Shown: piece by piece, positions 1-6,385 of the stretch | Layout: every line of letters begins with the position of its first letter | Numbering within the stretch: position 1 is the first letter of the stretch | Assembly: GCA_030638305.1 (NCBI GenBank) | Contig: DAOWEW010000024.1 | Coordinates: 1 to 9,917, forward strand | Length of the DNA stretch: 9,917 nt | Direction of reading: 5' to 3' | Source: Desulfobacteraceae bacterium | GTDB taxonomy: Bacteria > Desulfobacterota > Desulfobacteria > Desulfobacterales > ETH-SRB1 | Translations under genes and position numbers: made by a program | The notes under the pieces: generated by a model | Seen by the model: the letters and a program-made list of their open reading frames with translations, nothing else | What the model was told of the DNA's origin: nothing | The model's database searches: none

Positions 1-939
1 ATACGAAAAGTTTCTTACGATGGAAAGATAAGGGAAATTTCGGTTGGACGGGAAGTAAATACCGTTACAGTTGGTGGTGAATCGTGTTATCCGTTTCATT
101 TGTTTGAAGGTGAAATGCCTTGTCCTCCAAAGATAGCAATGGAAGTTTATGACAGCGAACCCGAAGACTGGCCGGATACAGCATTAGAGCCGTTTGCTGA
201 CGTTATTAAGGATCCTGCGGCATGGGCTCGCAAGTGTGTTGACACATATGGAGCGGAAATGATTGCATTGCAACTGGCCGGAACCGATCCTAATGATAAA
301 GATATTTCAGCCGATGAGGCCGCGAAAATTACTAAAGAAGTTTCTGATGCAGTGGATGTTCCAATAATTGTTTTTGGTTGCAGCAATGTTGACAAAGATA
401 CTGATGTATTAAAAGCGATTTGCGAGGTTTGCGAAGGCAGGAATTTAATTATAGGTCCTGTTGTAGAAGGGAACTATCGTGCAATCGGGGCAACGGCTAT
501 AGGCTATAACCATACTGTGGTTGCTTCAACGCCGATTGATATAAATCTTGCCAAACAGCTTAATATCCTTTTAGGAAATTTAAATGTGCCGGATGAAAAG
601 ATTATTATTGATCCGTCAACCGGTGCTTTGGGCTATGGCCTTGAATATTGTTACAGTGTAATGGAACGTATTCGAATGGCAGCCTTGATACAGGAAGATG
701 AAAGGCTCCAGTTTCCAATTCTTGCTAATCTTGCCAGAGAAGTGTGGAAAACAAAAGAGGTTAAAGTTCCTGAATCGGAAGCGCCGCTGCTCGGAGATGT
801 GAAAAAAAGAGGGATATTGATGGAAGCATTAACAGCTCAGTGTGTACTTCTTGCCGGAGCTGATATTCTGGTGATGAGACATCCGGAGGCGATTAGTCTG
901 GTCAAAGAATCAATTAAAGATTTAATGACTGGGAACTAG
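1..939 (+). CDS. acsD: Corrinoid iron-sulfur protein small subunit AcsD (acetyl-CoA synthase complex subunit delta), 5' partial
   Basis: This is the small subunit of the corrinoid iron-sulfur protein (CFeSP), the cytoplasmic methyl carrier between methyl-tetrahydrofolate and acetyl-CoA synthase. The frame is open from base 1, and the conserved family block GGESCYPFHLFEGEMP lies at about 73-120. The gene therefore begins before the window, and a TTG at 100 is not the true start. Other family blocks are EGNYRAIGA (466-492), KQLNILLGNL (553-582), the DPSTGALGYGLEY region (610-648) followed by SVMERIRMAA, and a C-terminal AGADILVMRHPEAI. The 312 residues visible are close to the roughly 320 of bacterial AcsD, so little is missing. 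By family knowledge it is a TIM barrel that pairs with AcsC, whose C-terminal domain binds the corrinoid. A TAG stop is followed by a 61-base spacer and then acsB. In Moorella acsD lies downstream of acsC, so its place upstream of acsB differs. Identification is secure; only the start is unknown. Confidence 0.96.
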   Translation: MRKVSYDGKIREISVGREVNTVTVGGESCYPFHLFEGEMPCPPKIAMEVYDSEPEDWPDTALEPFADVIKDPAAWARKCVDTYGAEMIALQLAGTDPNDKDISADEAAKITKEVSDAVDVPIIVFGCSNVDKDTDVLKAICEVCEGRNLIIGPVVEGNYRAIGATAIGYNHTVVASTPIDINLAKQLNILLGNLNVPDEKIIIDPSTGALGYGLEYCYSVMERIRMAALIQEDERLQFPILANLAREVWKTKEVKVPESEAPLLGDVKKRGILMEALTAQCVLLAGADILVMRHPEAISLVKESIKDLMTGN

Positions 940-953
940 AAATTTCCTTTTTT
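932..953 (+). terminator. Weak terminator-like hairpin and T-run at the end of acsD
   Basis: GGAA (932-935) can pair with TTCC (944-947) around an 8-base loop, with an outer G931-T948 wobble. TTTTTT follows at 948-953. The stem is only 4-5 bp and overlaps the acsD stop codon. At most it would be a weak, partly read-through site, since acsB follows in the same direction with no obvious promoter. It could be chance. Confidence 0.22.
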
Positions 954-985
954 GCTATAAGCTATGCGCCATGAGCTAACATTAT

Positions 986-992
986 GAGAGGG
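986..992 (+). promoter_or_regulatory. Ribosome binding site setting the GTG start of acsB
   Basis: GAGAGGG ends 8 bases before the GTG at 1001. An in-frame TAA at 977-979 rules out an upstream extension, and the ATG at 984 is in another frame. This supports GTG as the initiation codon. Confidence 0.7.
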
Positions 993-1000
993 ATAAAACA

Positions 1001-3205
1001 GTGTCTAAGATAATTTGTTCGGCAGCAATTCGAGGTGCCCACAAAATTGTGGGTATGGCAGAGGAAAAATACAAGGAAGCATTGAAAAAATGGGGGCCTG
1101 ATCAAAAGATCGGCTTTCCGAATACAACATATTATCTTCCGATTATTTACGGAATGCTTGGAATTTCTGTAGAAACATTGGGAGATGTTCGTCAGATACT
1201 GGATAGGTGCAAAGAACTCGTACCTCCGCCTGTAAGTGATAAGGTCTGGCTTCCATACCTGGCGCCAGCGCTTGACGCAGGCATGGCTACCTATTTTGCA
1301 GAAGAAATTATTGAGGCGATCCTATATCTGGAGCAGCCTGATTTTTACACAAAGGCAGAGGATCCGAGTCCTGACAATATATGGCTGGGAGCTGCTGACG
1401 ATGTTATCATGCGAAAACGAGGTGTGGAATTTGTTGATGGCAGTGCCCCCGGGTTTGCTGCGATACTGGGTGCTGCTCCATCCAATGAGATAGCTGCAAA
1501 GATTGCAATAGAACTTCAGGAAAAAAATCTTTACGTATTCATGTGCGCTGACCATGAAGGCAAAACAATGTCGGAACAACTTGTTGAAGAAGGTATCCAG
1601 ATCGGCTGGCCTACCAGGCTGGTTTCGTTTGGACAGAGTTACAGGGCAACTGTGTTTGCCATAGGATTTGCAACACGTGTTGCCATGTCCTTTGGCGGGA
1701 TTAAGCCCGGAGATTTTAAGGGAAACCTTCGTTATAATAAAGACAGGGTATTTGCCTTTGCAATGCCTCTGGGAACCGTAACCGATGAGTGGTATGCCAA
1801 TGCGGCAGGCGGTCTTAACTGGGGATTCCCGACTATAGCCGACACCCCGATTCCTGAAGTTCTCCCAACAGGAATTTGTACATACGAGCACGTGGTCAGT
1901 AACGTTCCCCACGATAAGATTGTGGCCAGAGCTATTGAAGTTCGCGGTCTTAAGGTTTCCATCACCAAGGTCGATATTCCAATGTCTTACGGCCCTGCAT
2001 TTGAGGGAGAACGTATCCGCAAAAATGATCTCTATTTTGAATGCGGCGGTGGGAGAACCATGGGAGTCGAACTGACGGTTTCAAAAGATATGTCAGAAGT
2101 AGAAGACGGAAAGATTGAGATGATCGGACCTGACCTTGATCAGATTAAAGAAGGGGATAAGCTTCCATTTGCAATGCTGATTGAAGTGGCCGGCCGGCAG
2201 ATGCAGTCGGACTTTGAGCCGATCTTAGAACGCCAAATCCATCATCTTGTCAATTATGTTCAGGGTATAATGCATATCGGACAGAGAAATATTATGTGGA
2301 TCAGGGTAGGCAGGGCCGCTGTTGAAAAAGGATTTTTGCTCAAACACATTGGAACGGCCATGCATGCCAAGTATCATCAGGACTTTGGAGGTATTGTCGA
2401 TAAAGTCCAGGTTAAGATTTATACAGATGAAGAAAAAGTCAAAGAAGTGTTAGAGCTCTCAAAGAATGTATATAAAAAGAGAGATGAGAGAGTTGAAGGT
2501 ATGACCGATGAAACGGAAGAAACCTATTATTCATGTACATTGTGTCAGTCTTTTGCTCCAAGCCATGTATGCATCATTACTCCTGAACGTGTAGGAATGT
2601 GCGGTGCTTATAACTGGCTTGATTGTAAGGCTTCTTTTGAGATCAATCCTACGGGTCCGAATCAGCCTATTGCCAAAGGAGAATGTACGGAGCCTGTTCT
2701 TGGACAGTGGAAAGGGATTACTGATTTTGTAAATAAGGCATCACGCCAGAAAGTTGAGCAGATAAGTGCATACAGCCTGCTAAATTTTCCAATGACGGCA
2801 TGTGGATGTTTTGAGTGTATAGCCACAATTCTTCCCATGTGTAATGGCATTATGGTAATAAACAGAGATTCCAGGGGAATGACGCCATGCGGAATGAAGT
2901 TTACGACTCTTGCCGGCATGGTAGGTGGTGGAAACCAGACACCCGGTTTTCTTGGCGTAAGTAAGCATTATATTTGCAGCAAGAAGTTTCTGCTGGCCGA
3001 AGGAGGCTTAAAACGTGTAGTATGGCTTCCAAAGATGCTGAAAGAGGAACTTGCCGAACGCATGAAGCCTGTATGCGAGGAAATGGGTATCCCGAATTTT
3101 GCGGATATGATTGCTGATGATACAATTGGAACTACGGAAGAAGAAATTCTTCCTTTTCTTGAAGAAAAAGGGCATCCTGCCCTTACTATGGATCCATTGA
3201 TGTGA
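1001..3205 (+). CDS. acsB: Acetyl-CoA synthase AcsB (CO dehydrogenase/acetyl-CoA synthase subunit beta)
   Basis: AcsB condenses a methyl group from the corrinoid protein, CO and coenzyme A into acetyl-CoA at its nickel-containing A-cluster, or runs the reverse. The 734 residues match the bacterial form (729 in Moorella), which keeps the N-terminal CODH-contacting region that archaeal homologues lack. The A-cluster is intact. C512, C515, C524 and C534 correspond to the [4Fe-4S] ligands C506, C509, C518 and C528 of Moorella, with C515 bridging to the proximal nickel. C601-G-C603 corresponds to the C595-G-C597 motif that holds the distal nickel. The offset is a constant six residues. The start is GTG with a good ribosome binding site. 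The stop (3203-3205) lies 20 bases before the ATG of a toxin-antitoxin pair instead of another pathway gene. The partner CODH subunit AcsA is not in the window. Identification is very secure. Confidence 0.98.
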   Translation: MSKIICSAAIRGAHKIVGMAEEKYKEALKKWGPDQKIGFPNTTYYLPIIYGMLGISVETLGDVRQILDRCKELVPPPVSDKVWLPYLAPALDAGMATYFAEEIIEAILYLEQPDFYTKAEDPSPDNIWLGAADDVIMRKRGVEFVDGSAPGFAAILGAAPSNEIAAKIAIELQEKNLYVFMCADHEGKTMSEQLVEEGIQIGWPTRLVSFGQSYRATVFAIGFATRVAMSFGGIKPGDFKGNLRYNKDRVFAFAMPLGTVTDEWYANAAGGLNWGFPTIADTPIPEVLPTGICTYEHVVSNVPHDKIVARAIEVRGLKVSITKVDIPMSYGPAFEGERIRKNDLYFECGGGRTMGVELTVSKDMSEVEDGKIEMIGPDLDQIKEGDKLPFAMLIEVAGRQMQSDFEPILERQIHHLVNYVQGIMHIGQRNIMWIRVGRAAVEKGFLLKHIGTAMHAKYHQDFGGIVDKVQVKIYTDEEKVKEVLELSKNVYKKRDERVEGMTDETEETYYSCTLCQSFAPSHVCIITPERVGMCGAYNWLDCKASFEINPTGPNQPIAKGECTEPVLGQWKGITDFVNKASRQKVEQISAYSLLNFPMTACGCFECIATILPMCNGIMVINRDSRGMTPCGMKFTTLAGMVGGGNQTPGFLGVSKHYICSKKFLLAEGGLKRVVWLPKMLKEELAERMKPVCEEMGIPNFADMIADDTIGTTEEEILPFLEEKGHPALTMDPLM
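3136..3171 (+). other. Two adjacent hairpins inside the acsB 3' end
   Basis: GGAAGAA (3136-3142) pairs perfectly with TTCTTCC (3147-3153) around a GAAA tetraloop, followed by TTTTCTT. A second stem pairs CCTTTT (3152-3157) with AAAAGG (3166-3171). The two share bases 3152-3153, so they cannot both form fully. They lie about 50 bases before the acsB stop and upstream of the antitoxin gene, where they could lower or process read-through. The segment encodes a Glu-rich tail (GAA codons), so the symmetry may be a by-product of codon use. Confidence 0.3.
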
Positions 3206-3212
3206 ATGGTTG

Positions 3213-3218
3213 GGAAGG
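3213..3218 (+). promoter_or_regulatory. Ribosome binding site choosing the antitoxin start
   Basis: GGAAGG ends 7 bases before ATG 3226. This favours ATG 3226 over the GTG at 3202, which overlaps the acsB stop as GTGA and would add eight residues (NGWEGKK and the initiator) not expected in this antitoxin type. Confidence 0.6.
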
Positions 3219-3225
3219 TAAAAAA

Positions 3226-3441
3226 ATGTATGCGGTTGAGTTTCGAACAAAAATAATAGATGGAATTATTGAAGTTCCTGAAAAATATAGAAAAAAAATA
3301 AAATACCTTGTGAAGGTCATATTGTTAACGGAAGATACCTTTGATACAGCTTCCGATATAATTGAAGAACTTTTAGAATCTCCCCTGAAATTACCTGATT
3401 TCAGACCGTTTAAAAGAGAAGAAATATATGACCGAACTTAA
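3226..3441 (+). CDS. VapB-like antitoxin
   Basis: This small protein of 71 residues begins MYAVEFRTKIIDGIIEVPEKY and ends in an acidic then basic tail (LPDFRPFKREEIYDRT). The beginning resembles short antitoxins that precede PIN-domain toxins: a compact N-terminal fold likely to bind DNA, then a tail that would wrap the toxin. Its stop lies inside the toxin gene, overlapping by 14 bases (3428-3441), the usual coupled layout of type II toxin-antitoxin pairs. By family knowledge it would neutralise the toxin and repress its own promoter. No separate promoter is clear here, and the pair may ride on the acs transcript. The start at 3226 rests on the ribosome binding site. The GTG at 3202 overlapping the acsB stop is an alternative giving 79 residues. 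The role is inferred mainly from the neighbour and the N-terminal pattern; the exact antitoxin family is not certain. Confidence 0.78.
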   Translation: MYAVEFRTKIIDGIIEVPEKYRKKIKYLVKVILLTEDTFDTASDIIEELLESPLKLPDFRPFKREEIYDRT

Positions 3442-3859
3442 TAAAAAAGATAAGATTTGCTTTATTGATTCAAATATATGGCTGTATGCATTTATAGAGA
3501 CGCAAGATACCGATAAGTCAGGTATCGCAAAATCCGTCATTCAAAATAGAAATATTGCAATCACAGTCAGTACTCAGATAATAAATGAGGTTTGCGTCAA
3601 TCTTATCAGAAAGGCTCACTTTTCTGAAAAAAAAATACGGGAACTGGTCGAAAGTTTTTATAACAAATATAATGTCCTTGAAATTAGTAAAGAAAATCTT
3701 CTTAAAGCATCTGAAATAAGGGAGCATCATAATTTTTCTTTTTGGGACAGTCTTATTTTAGCAAGTGCATTATATGCCAGCGCTGAAATTTTTTATTCGG
3801 AAGATATGCAAAATGGTTTTGTCATCGAAAAAATGAAAATAGTTAATCCATTAAAATAA
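3428..3859 (+). CDS. vapC: PIN-domain ribonuclease toxin, VapC-like
   Basis: This 143-residue protein has the pattern of a PIN-domain endoribonuclease, the toxin of VapBC pairs, which cleaves RNA in the cytoplasm using Mg2+ held by acidic residues. All four expected acids are present: D14 in CFIDSNIWLYAF, E54 in IINEVCVN, D107 in FWDSLILASAL and D126 in SEDMQNG. The length is usual for the family and there is no sign of decay, so it is probably active. It starts at ATG 3428 inside the antitoxin gene. Both genes are much poorer in GC than their surroundings: hand counts of the 60-base rows at 3421, 3541 and 3661 give 46 of 180 bases as G or C, against 92 of 180 for the rows at 1801, 2701 and 4381 in acsB and acsC. 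This suggests a separate origin and insertion into the acs cluster. The RNA target cannot be read from the sequence. Confidence 0.9.
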   Translation: MTELNKKDKICFIDSNIWLYAFIETQDTDKSGIAKSVIQNRNIAITVSTQIINEVCVNLIRKAHFSEKKIRELVESFYNKYNVLEISKENLLKASEIREHHNFSFWDSLILASALYASAEIFYSEDMQNGFVIEKMKIVNPLK

Positions 3860-3884
3860 AAAAAATATATTGGCTGAATCAACA

Positions 3885-3900
3885 AATCATCCAATCATCA
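3885..3900 (+). repeat. Short tandem repeat before acsC
   Basis: AATCATCC is followed by AATCATCA: two copies of an 8-base unit with one difference, in the spacer between the toxin gene and acsC. A flanking ATTGG (3869-3873) can pair with CCAAT (3891-3895). No function is evident. Confidence 0.4.
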
Positions 3901-3925
3901 ATGGAAATAAAGGAGAAGAATAGAA

Positions 3926-5272
3926 ATGGGACTTTCAGGTATAGATATTTTTAAAAAGCTTCCTAAGACTAACTGCGGAAAGTGCGGAGTTCCCACATGT
4001 CTGGCATTTGCCATGAAGCTGGCGGCGGGTCAGGCTGAACTTGATGCATGTCCGGATATTCCTGATGATGTGAAAGAAGAGATAGGTGAGGCATCGGCGC
4101 CTCCTGTAAGAAGTGTGGTCATAGGTACGGGCGATCGTGCAGTAAAGTTGGGCGGGGAAACTGTATTATTTCGCCATGAGAAACGTTTTGAAAATCCTCC
4201 TGCCTTTACACTTCTTCTTTTGGATAATATGGATGAGGCAGAGATTACAGCAAGGCTTAAAAAGTTTAATGATGCTGTTTATGAACGAGTTGGCGTTGTA
4301 TTGAGGGCTGAGCTGGTTGCGATTAAAGCAGTGTCCGGAGATGCTTCCAGGTTTGGGGCATTAGTTGAAAAAGTTTGCAACGAGACAGATGCGGGTCTGG
4401 TATTAATGAACGAAGATGTGGATGCGCTATCTCAGGCTGCCAGGAGTTGCTCAAGCAGAAAACCATTGCTTTATGCTGCCAATAAGGACAACTTTGAATC
4501 AATGGGTAATCTTGCAAAAGAGCTTTCTTGTCCGCTATCCGTTAAGGGCAGTAACCTCGAAGAATTGTCGGAACTCTCTGAAAAATTAATAGCAATGGGT
4601 TTAAAGGATTTAGTTCTGGATTCCGGGGCAAGGACTTCTAAGCAAGTTTTTGAAGATCAGATTATTATAAGAAGGTCTGCTCTGTTAAAGAAATTTAAAC
4701 CCTTTGGATTTCCGACAATTGTATTTCCTTGCGAAATAGCAGACAACTTGATGACGGAAACTATGATCGCCTGTCAGATGGTGGCAAAATATGGTGGTAT
4801 CATCGTAATGTCGGAAATAGAGGGGCACAGCGTATTCCCGCTTCTGCTTGCAAACCTGAATATTTTTACAGATCCTCAGCGTCCCATGGCTGTGGATCAG
4901 AAGATCTATGAAATCGGTGCTGCAGATGAAAGTTCACCGGTTCTTATTACCGGAAATTTCTCGCTCACCTATTTTATTGTTTCCGGTGAAGTAGATGCCA
5001 GCCGGGTACCGTCCTATCTGTTGATAAAAGATACTGAAGGACTTTCTGTTCTGACTGCCTGGGCTGCAGGTAAATTTGCAGCCGATACAGTTGCAACTTT
5101 TATTAAAAAATCCGGTATAGAGGAAAAAGTTAAACATCGCAAACTCGTTATTCCCGGTTATCTTGCAACAATAAGTGGAGAACTGGAAGAAGAATTGCCT
5201 GATTGGGAAATACTGATCGGGCCAAGAGAAGCAAGTCATCTGCCGGCTTATCTAAAGCAGTGGAGCGCATAA
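3926..5272 (+). CDS. acsC: Corrinoid iron-sulfur protein large subunit AcsC (acetyl-CoA synthase complex subunit gamma)
   Basis: AcsC is the large subunit of the corrinoid iron-sulfur protein. It binds the corrinoid cofactor, which accepts the methyl group from AcsE and delivers it to AcsB, and its [4Fe-4S] cluster reactivates oxidised cobalt. The cluster motif is at the N-terminus: C17, C20, C25 and C42 (CGKCGVPTC, then DAC), the expected C-x2-C-x4-C-x16-C spacing. By comparison with known structures, residues about 90-325 form a TIM barrel and about 330-446 the corrinoid-binding domain, which includes ITGNFSLTYFIVSGEV and a typical LPAYLK ending. At 448 residues it is nearly the Moorella length (446). 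AGGAG at 3911-3915 lies 10 bases before the ATG. The gene is separated from acsB by the toxin-antitoxin pair and a 66-base spacer. Identification is secure. Confidence 0.97.
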   Translation: MGLSGIDIFKKLPKTNCGKCGVPTCLAFAMKLAAGQAELDACPDIPDDVKEEIGEASAPPVRSVVIGTGDRAVKLGGETVLFRHEKRFENPPAFTLLLLDNMDEAEITARLKKFNDAVYERVGVVLRAELVAIKAVSGDASRFGALVEKVCNETDAGLVLMNEDVDALSQAARSCSSRKPLLYAANKDNFESMGNLAKELSCPLSVKGSNLEELSELSEKLIAMGLKDLVLDSGARTSKQVFEDQIIIRRSALLKKFKPFGFPTIVFPCEIADNLMTETMIACQMVAKYGGIIVMSEIEGHSVFPLLLANLNIFTDPQRPMAVDQKIYEIGAADESSPVLITGNFSLTYFIVSGEVDASRVPSYLLIKDTEGLSVLTAWAAGKFAADTVATFIKKSGIEEKVKHRKLVIPGYLATISGELEEELPDWEILIGPREASHLPAYLKQWSA

Positions 5273-5287
5273 CGTAAAGAAGGTGAG

Positions 5288-5337
5288 AAAGGCCACACAT
5301 TAATATAGCTGTGTCCGGCTTCAAGTTGGTAGCCTTT
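5288..5337 (+). other. Possible branched hairpin in the acsC-acsE spacer
   Basis: AAAGGC (5288-5293) can pair with GCCTTT (5332-5337), enclosing an inner ACACA (5295-5299) and TGTGT (5310-5314) stem. An alternative GGCT (5317-5320)/AGCC (5331-5334) stem would compete with the outer helix. There is no T-run after it, so it is not a typical terminator. It could be an mRNA processing or stability element, or chance. Confidence 0.25.
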
Positions 5338-5339
5338 AA

Positions 5340-5360
5340 TGATAAATGATAAATGATAAA
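5340..5360 (+). repeat. Three perfect tandem copies of TGATAAA before acsE
   Basis: TGATAAA is repeated exactly three times and ends 6 bases before the acsE ribosome binding site. Because the unit is 7 bases, it places TGA and TAA stops in every reading frame, so any ribosome running on from upstream would stop here. It may be a slippage-prone spacer with no selected role. Confidence 0.6.
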
Positions 5361-5366
5361 CGCCCC

Positions 5367-5371
5367 GGAGG
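5367..5371 (+). promoter_or_regulatory. Ribosome binding site of acsE
   Basis: GGAGG ends 6 bases before ATG 5378. An in-frame TAA just upstream excludes a longer protein, so the start is well set. Confidence 0.75.
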
Positions 5372-5377
5372 TTCCCT

Positions 5378-6262
5378 ATGGTTATCTGTGTTGCAGAAAA
5401 TATTAATATAATGTCAAAAACAATCGGTCCGGCGATGAAGGAAAGAAATTCCGGACCTGTTCAGGATATGGCTCGTGTACTAACAAAAAATGGTGCAGAC
5501 TATCTTGATTTGAATATAGGCCCGGCACGCAAGGGCGGTGATGAGCTGATGGACTGGCTGGTAAAAACAGTCAGAGAGGTTAGTGATCTTCCCCTTTCTC
5601 TTGATACGACAAATCTTGTCGCCATGGAGGCTGGATTAAAGGCAAATACAAAAGCAAAGCCATTGATGAACTCGGTTTCATTGCAGCCTGAAAGAATGGA
5701 AAAGGGCATTCCAATGGTTACTCAATATAAAGCGGATGTTATAGGACTTCTCTGGGGCAAGGACGGAATGCCAAGGGATGCAAACGAACGAGCTTCTATG
5801 GCCGTTGATTTTATTTATCAGGCAAATGAGGCAGGTATTTCCACATCAGATATATGGATTGATCCTATTGCTACCCCGATATATGTTGATGCAAACCAGG
5901 TTCTATCAGGTCTGGAATTTATGAGCATGCTCGGGGAAATTGCACCCGAAGCCAAATCTATTGTAGGTCTTTCCAATATTTCCAATGGTGCACCCGAAGA
6001 ACTTCGTCCCTACCTGAACCGTACATATATGATAATGCTTATGAAGCATGGTCTCTATTCTGCGATTGTCGACGGGTATGACAAGGAATTATTGAGTATT
6101 GCCAAGGGAGAAAGATCTGAACATGTAAAATTGGTATATGATATTATGGATGGAAATGAACCCGATCCTGCTTCCTTAGACCAAAAAGAGCTGGAGCATT
6201 ATAAAACAACACGTGTTCTCATGGGCAAGGTTCTTTATTCACACTCATGGCTAACGACTTAA
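5378..6262 (+). CDS. acsE: Methyltetrahydrofolate:corrinoid iron-sulfur protein methyltransferase AcsE
   Basis: AcsE transfers the N5-methyl group of methyl-tetrahydrofolate to the cobalt of the AcsC/AcsD protein. The protein is a pterin-binding TIM barrel of 294 residues, somewhat longer than the roughly 262 of Moorella. The extra length is partly a C-terminal stretch around 268-294. Pterin-site residues are present at the expected places: DLNIGP (D44, N46), D76 in LSLDTTN, N98 in LMNSVS, D162 in WIDP and N200 in GLSN, matching D75, N96, D160 and N199 of the Moorella enzyme. Divergence from the Moorella form is clear elsewhere (for example its N-terminal GERING is AENINI here). Lying between acsC and fdhA, it completes the methyl-transfer step. 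A related pterin methyltransferase with another corrinoid partner is possible in principle, but the neighbourhood argues strongly for AcsE. Confidence 0.93.
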   Translation: MVICVAENINIMSKTIGPAMKERNSGPVQDMARVLTKNGADYLDLNIGPARKGGDELMDWLVKTVREVSDLPLSLDTTNLVAMEAGLKANTKAKPLMNSVSLQPERMEKGIPMVTQYKADVIGLLWGKDGMPRDANERASMAVDFIYQANEAGISTSDIWIDPIATPIYVDANQVLSGLEFMSMLGEIAPEAKSIVGLSNISNGAPEELRPYLNRTYMIMLMKHGLYSAIVDGYDKELLSIAKGERSEHVKLVYDIMDGNEPDPASLDQKELEHYKTTRVLMGKVLYSHSWLTT

Positions 6263-6275
6263 AATTGATAATGGA

Positions 6276-6295
6276 CAATTGATAATTATCAATTG
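6276..6295 (+). promoter_or_regulatory. Perfect 20-bp palindrome containing an FNR-type box upstream of fdhA
   Basis: CAATTGATAATTATCAATTG equals its own reverse complement. Its core, TTGAT-AATT-ATCAA (6279-6292), is an exact match to the TTGAT-N4-ATCAA consensus bound by FNR-type members of the Crp/Fnr family. A direct copy of the left arm, AATTGATAAT, lies at 6263-6272. The core ends 93 bases before the fdhA start, and a loose -10-like TTTATT lies at 6311-6316. It could be the operator of an anaerobic or redox regulator acting on fdhA. Alternatively it is an AT-rich hairpin or a dispersed repeat of the genome. No regulator gene is in the window. Confidence 0.45.
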
Positions 6296-6321
6296 AATAG
6301 GAATTTCCATTTTATTCAAAC

Positions 6322-6345
6322 GGATGCAGGTTTCATCCTGTGTTC
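6322..6345 (+). other. Hairpin in the acsE-fdhA spacer
   Basis: GGATGCAGG (6322-6330) can pair with CCTGTGTTC (6337-6345) around a TTTCAT loop, giving nine pairs of which three are G-U. No T-run follows directly. If transcription starts near the FNR-type box, this would lie in the fdhA leader. A role is unproven. Confidence 0.25.
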
Positions 6346-6368
6346 CTAAAACTCACTTTAGCATGTCA

Positions 6369-6382
6369 ATTATAAATTATAA
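6369..6382 (+). repeat. ATTATAA tandem duplication next to the fdhA start
   Basis: ATTATAA occurs twice in tandem and ends 3 bases before ATG 6386, in the place where a ribosome binding site would be expected. No Shine-Dalgarno-like purine run is visible. The second copy supplies the in-frame TAA (6380-6382) that fixes ATG 6386 as the most upstream start. Confidence 0.5.
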
Positions 6383-6385
6383 AAC

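Noticed and set aside
100..102. TTG as the start of acsD
   Set aside because: The frame is open to base 1 and family-conserved residues precede this codon, so the gene starts outside the window.
1322..1912. Minus-strand open frame of 196 codons
   Set aside because: It is wholly antisense to acsB, with no family resemblance and no ribosome binding site of note.
3202..3204. GTG overlapping the acsB stop as the antitoxin start
   Set aside because: It would add residues not typical for this antitoxin type, while ATG 3226 has a well-spaced GGAAGG; kept only as an alternative.
3202..3925. Toxin-antitoxin region as an insertion sequence
   Set aside because: No transposase, terminal inverted repeats or target duplication is visible at its edges.
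5340..5360. TGATAAA array as a CRISPR or attachment-site repeat
   Set aside because: The units are contiguous 7-mers with no spacers, and there is no integrase or mobile gene nearby.
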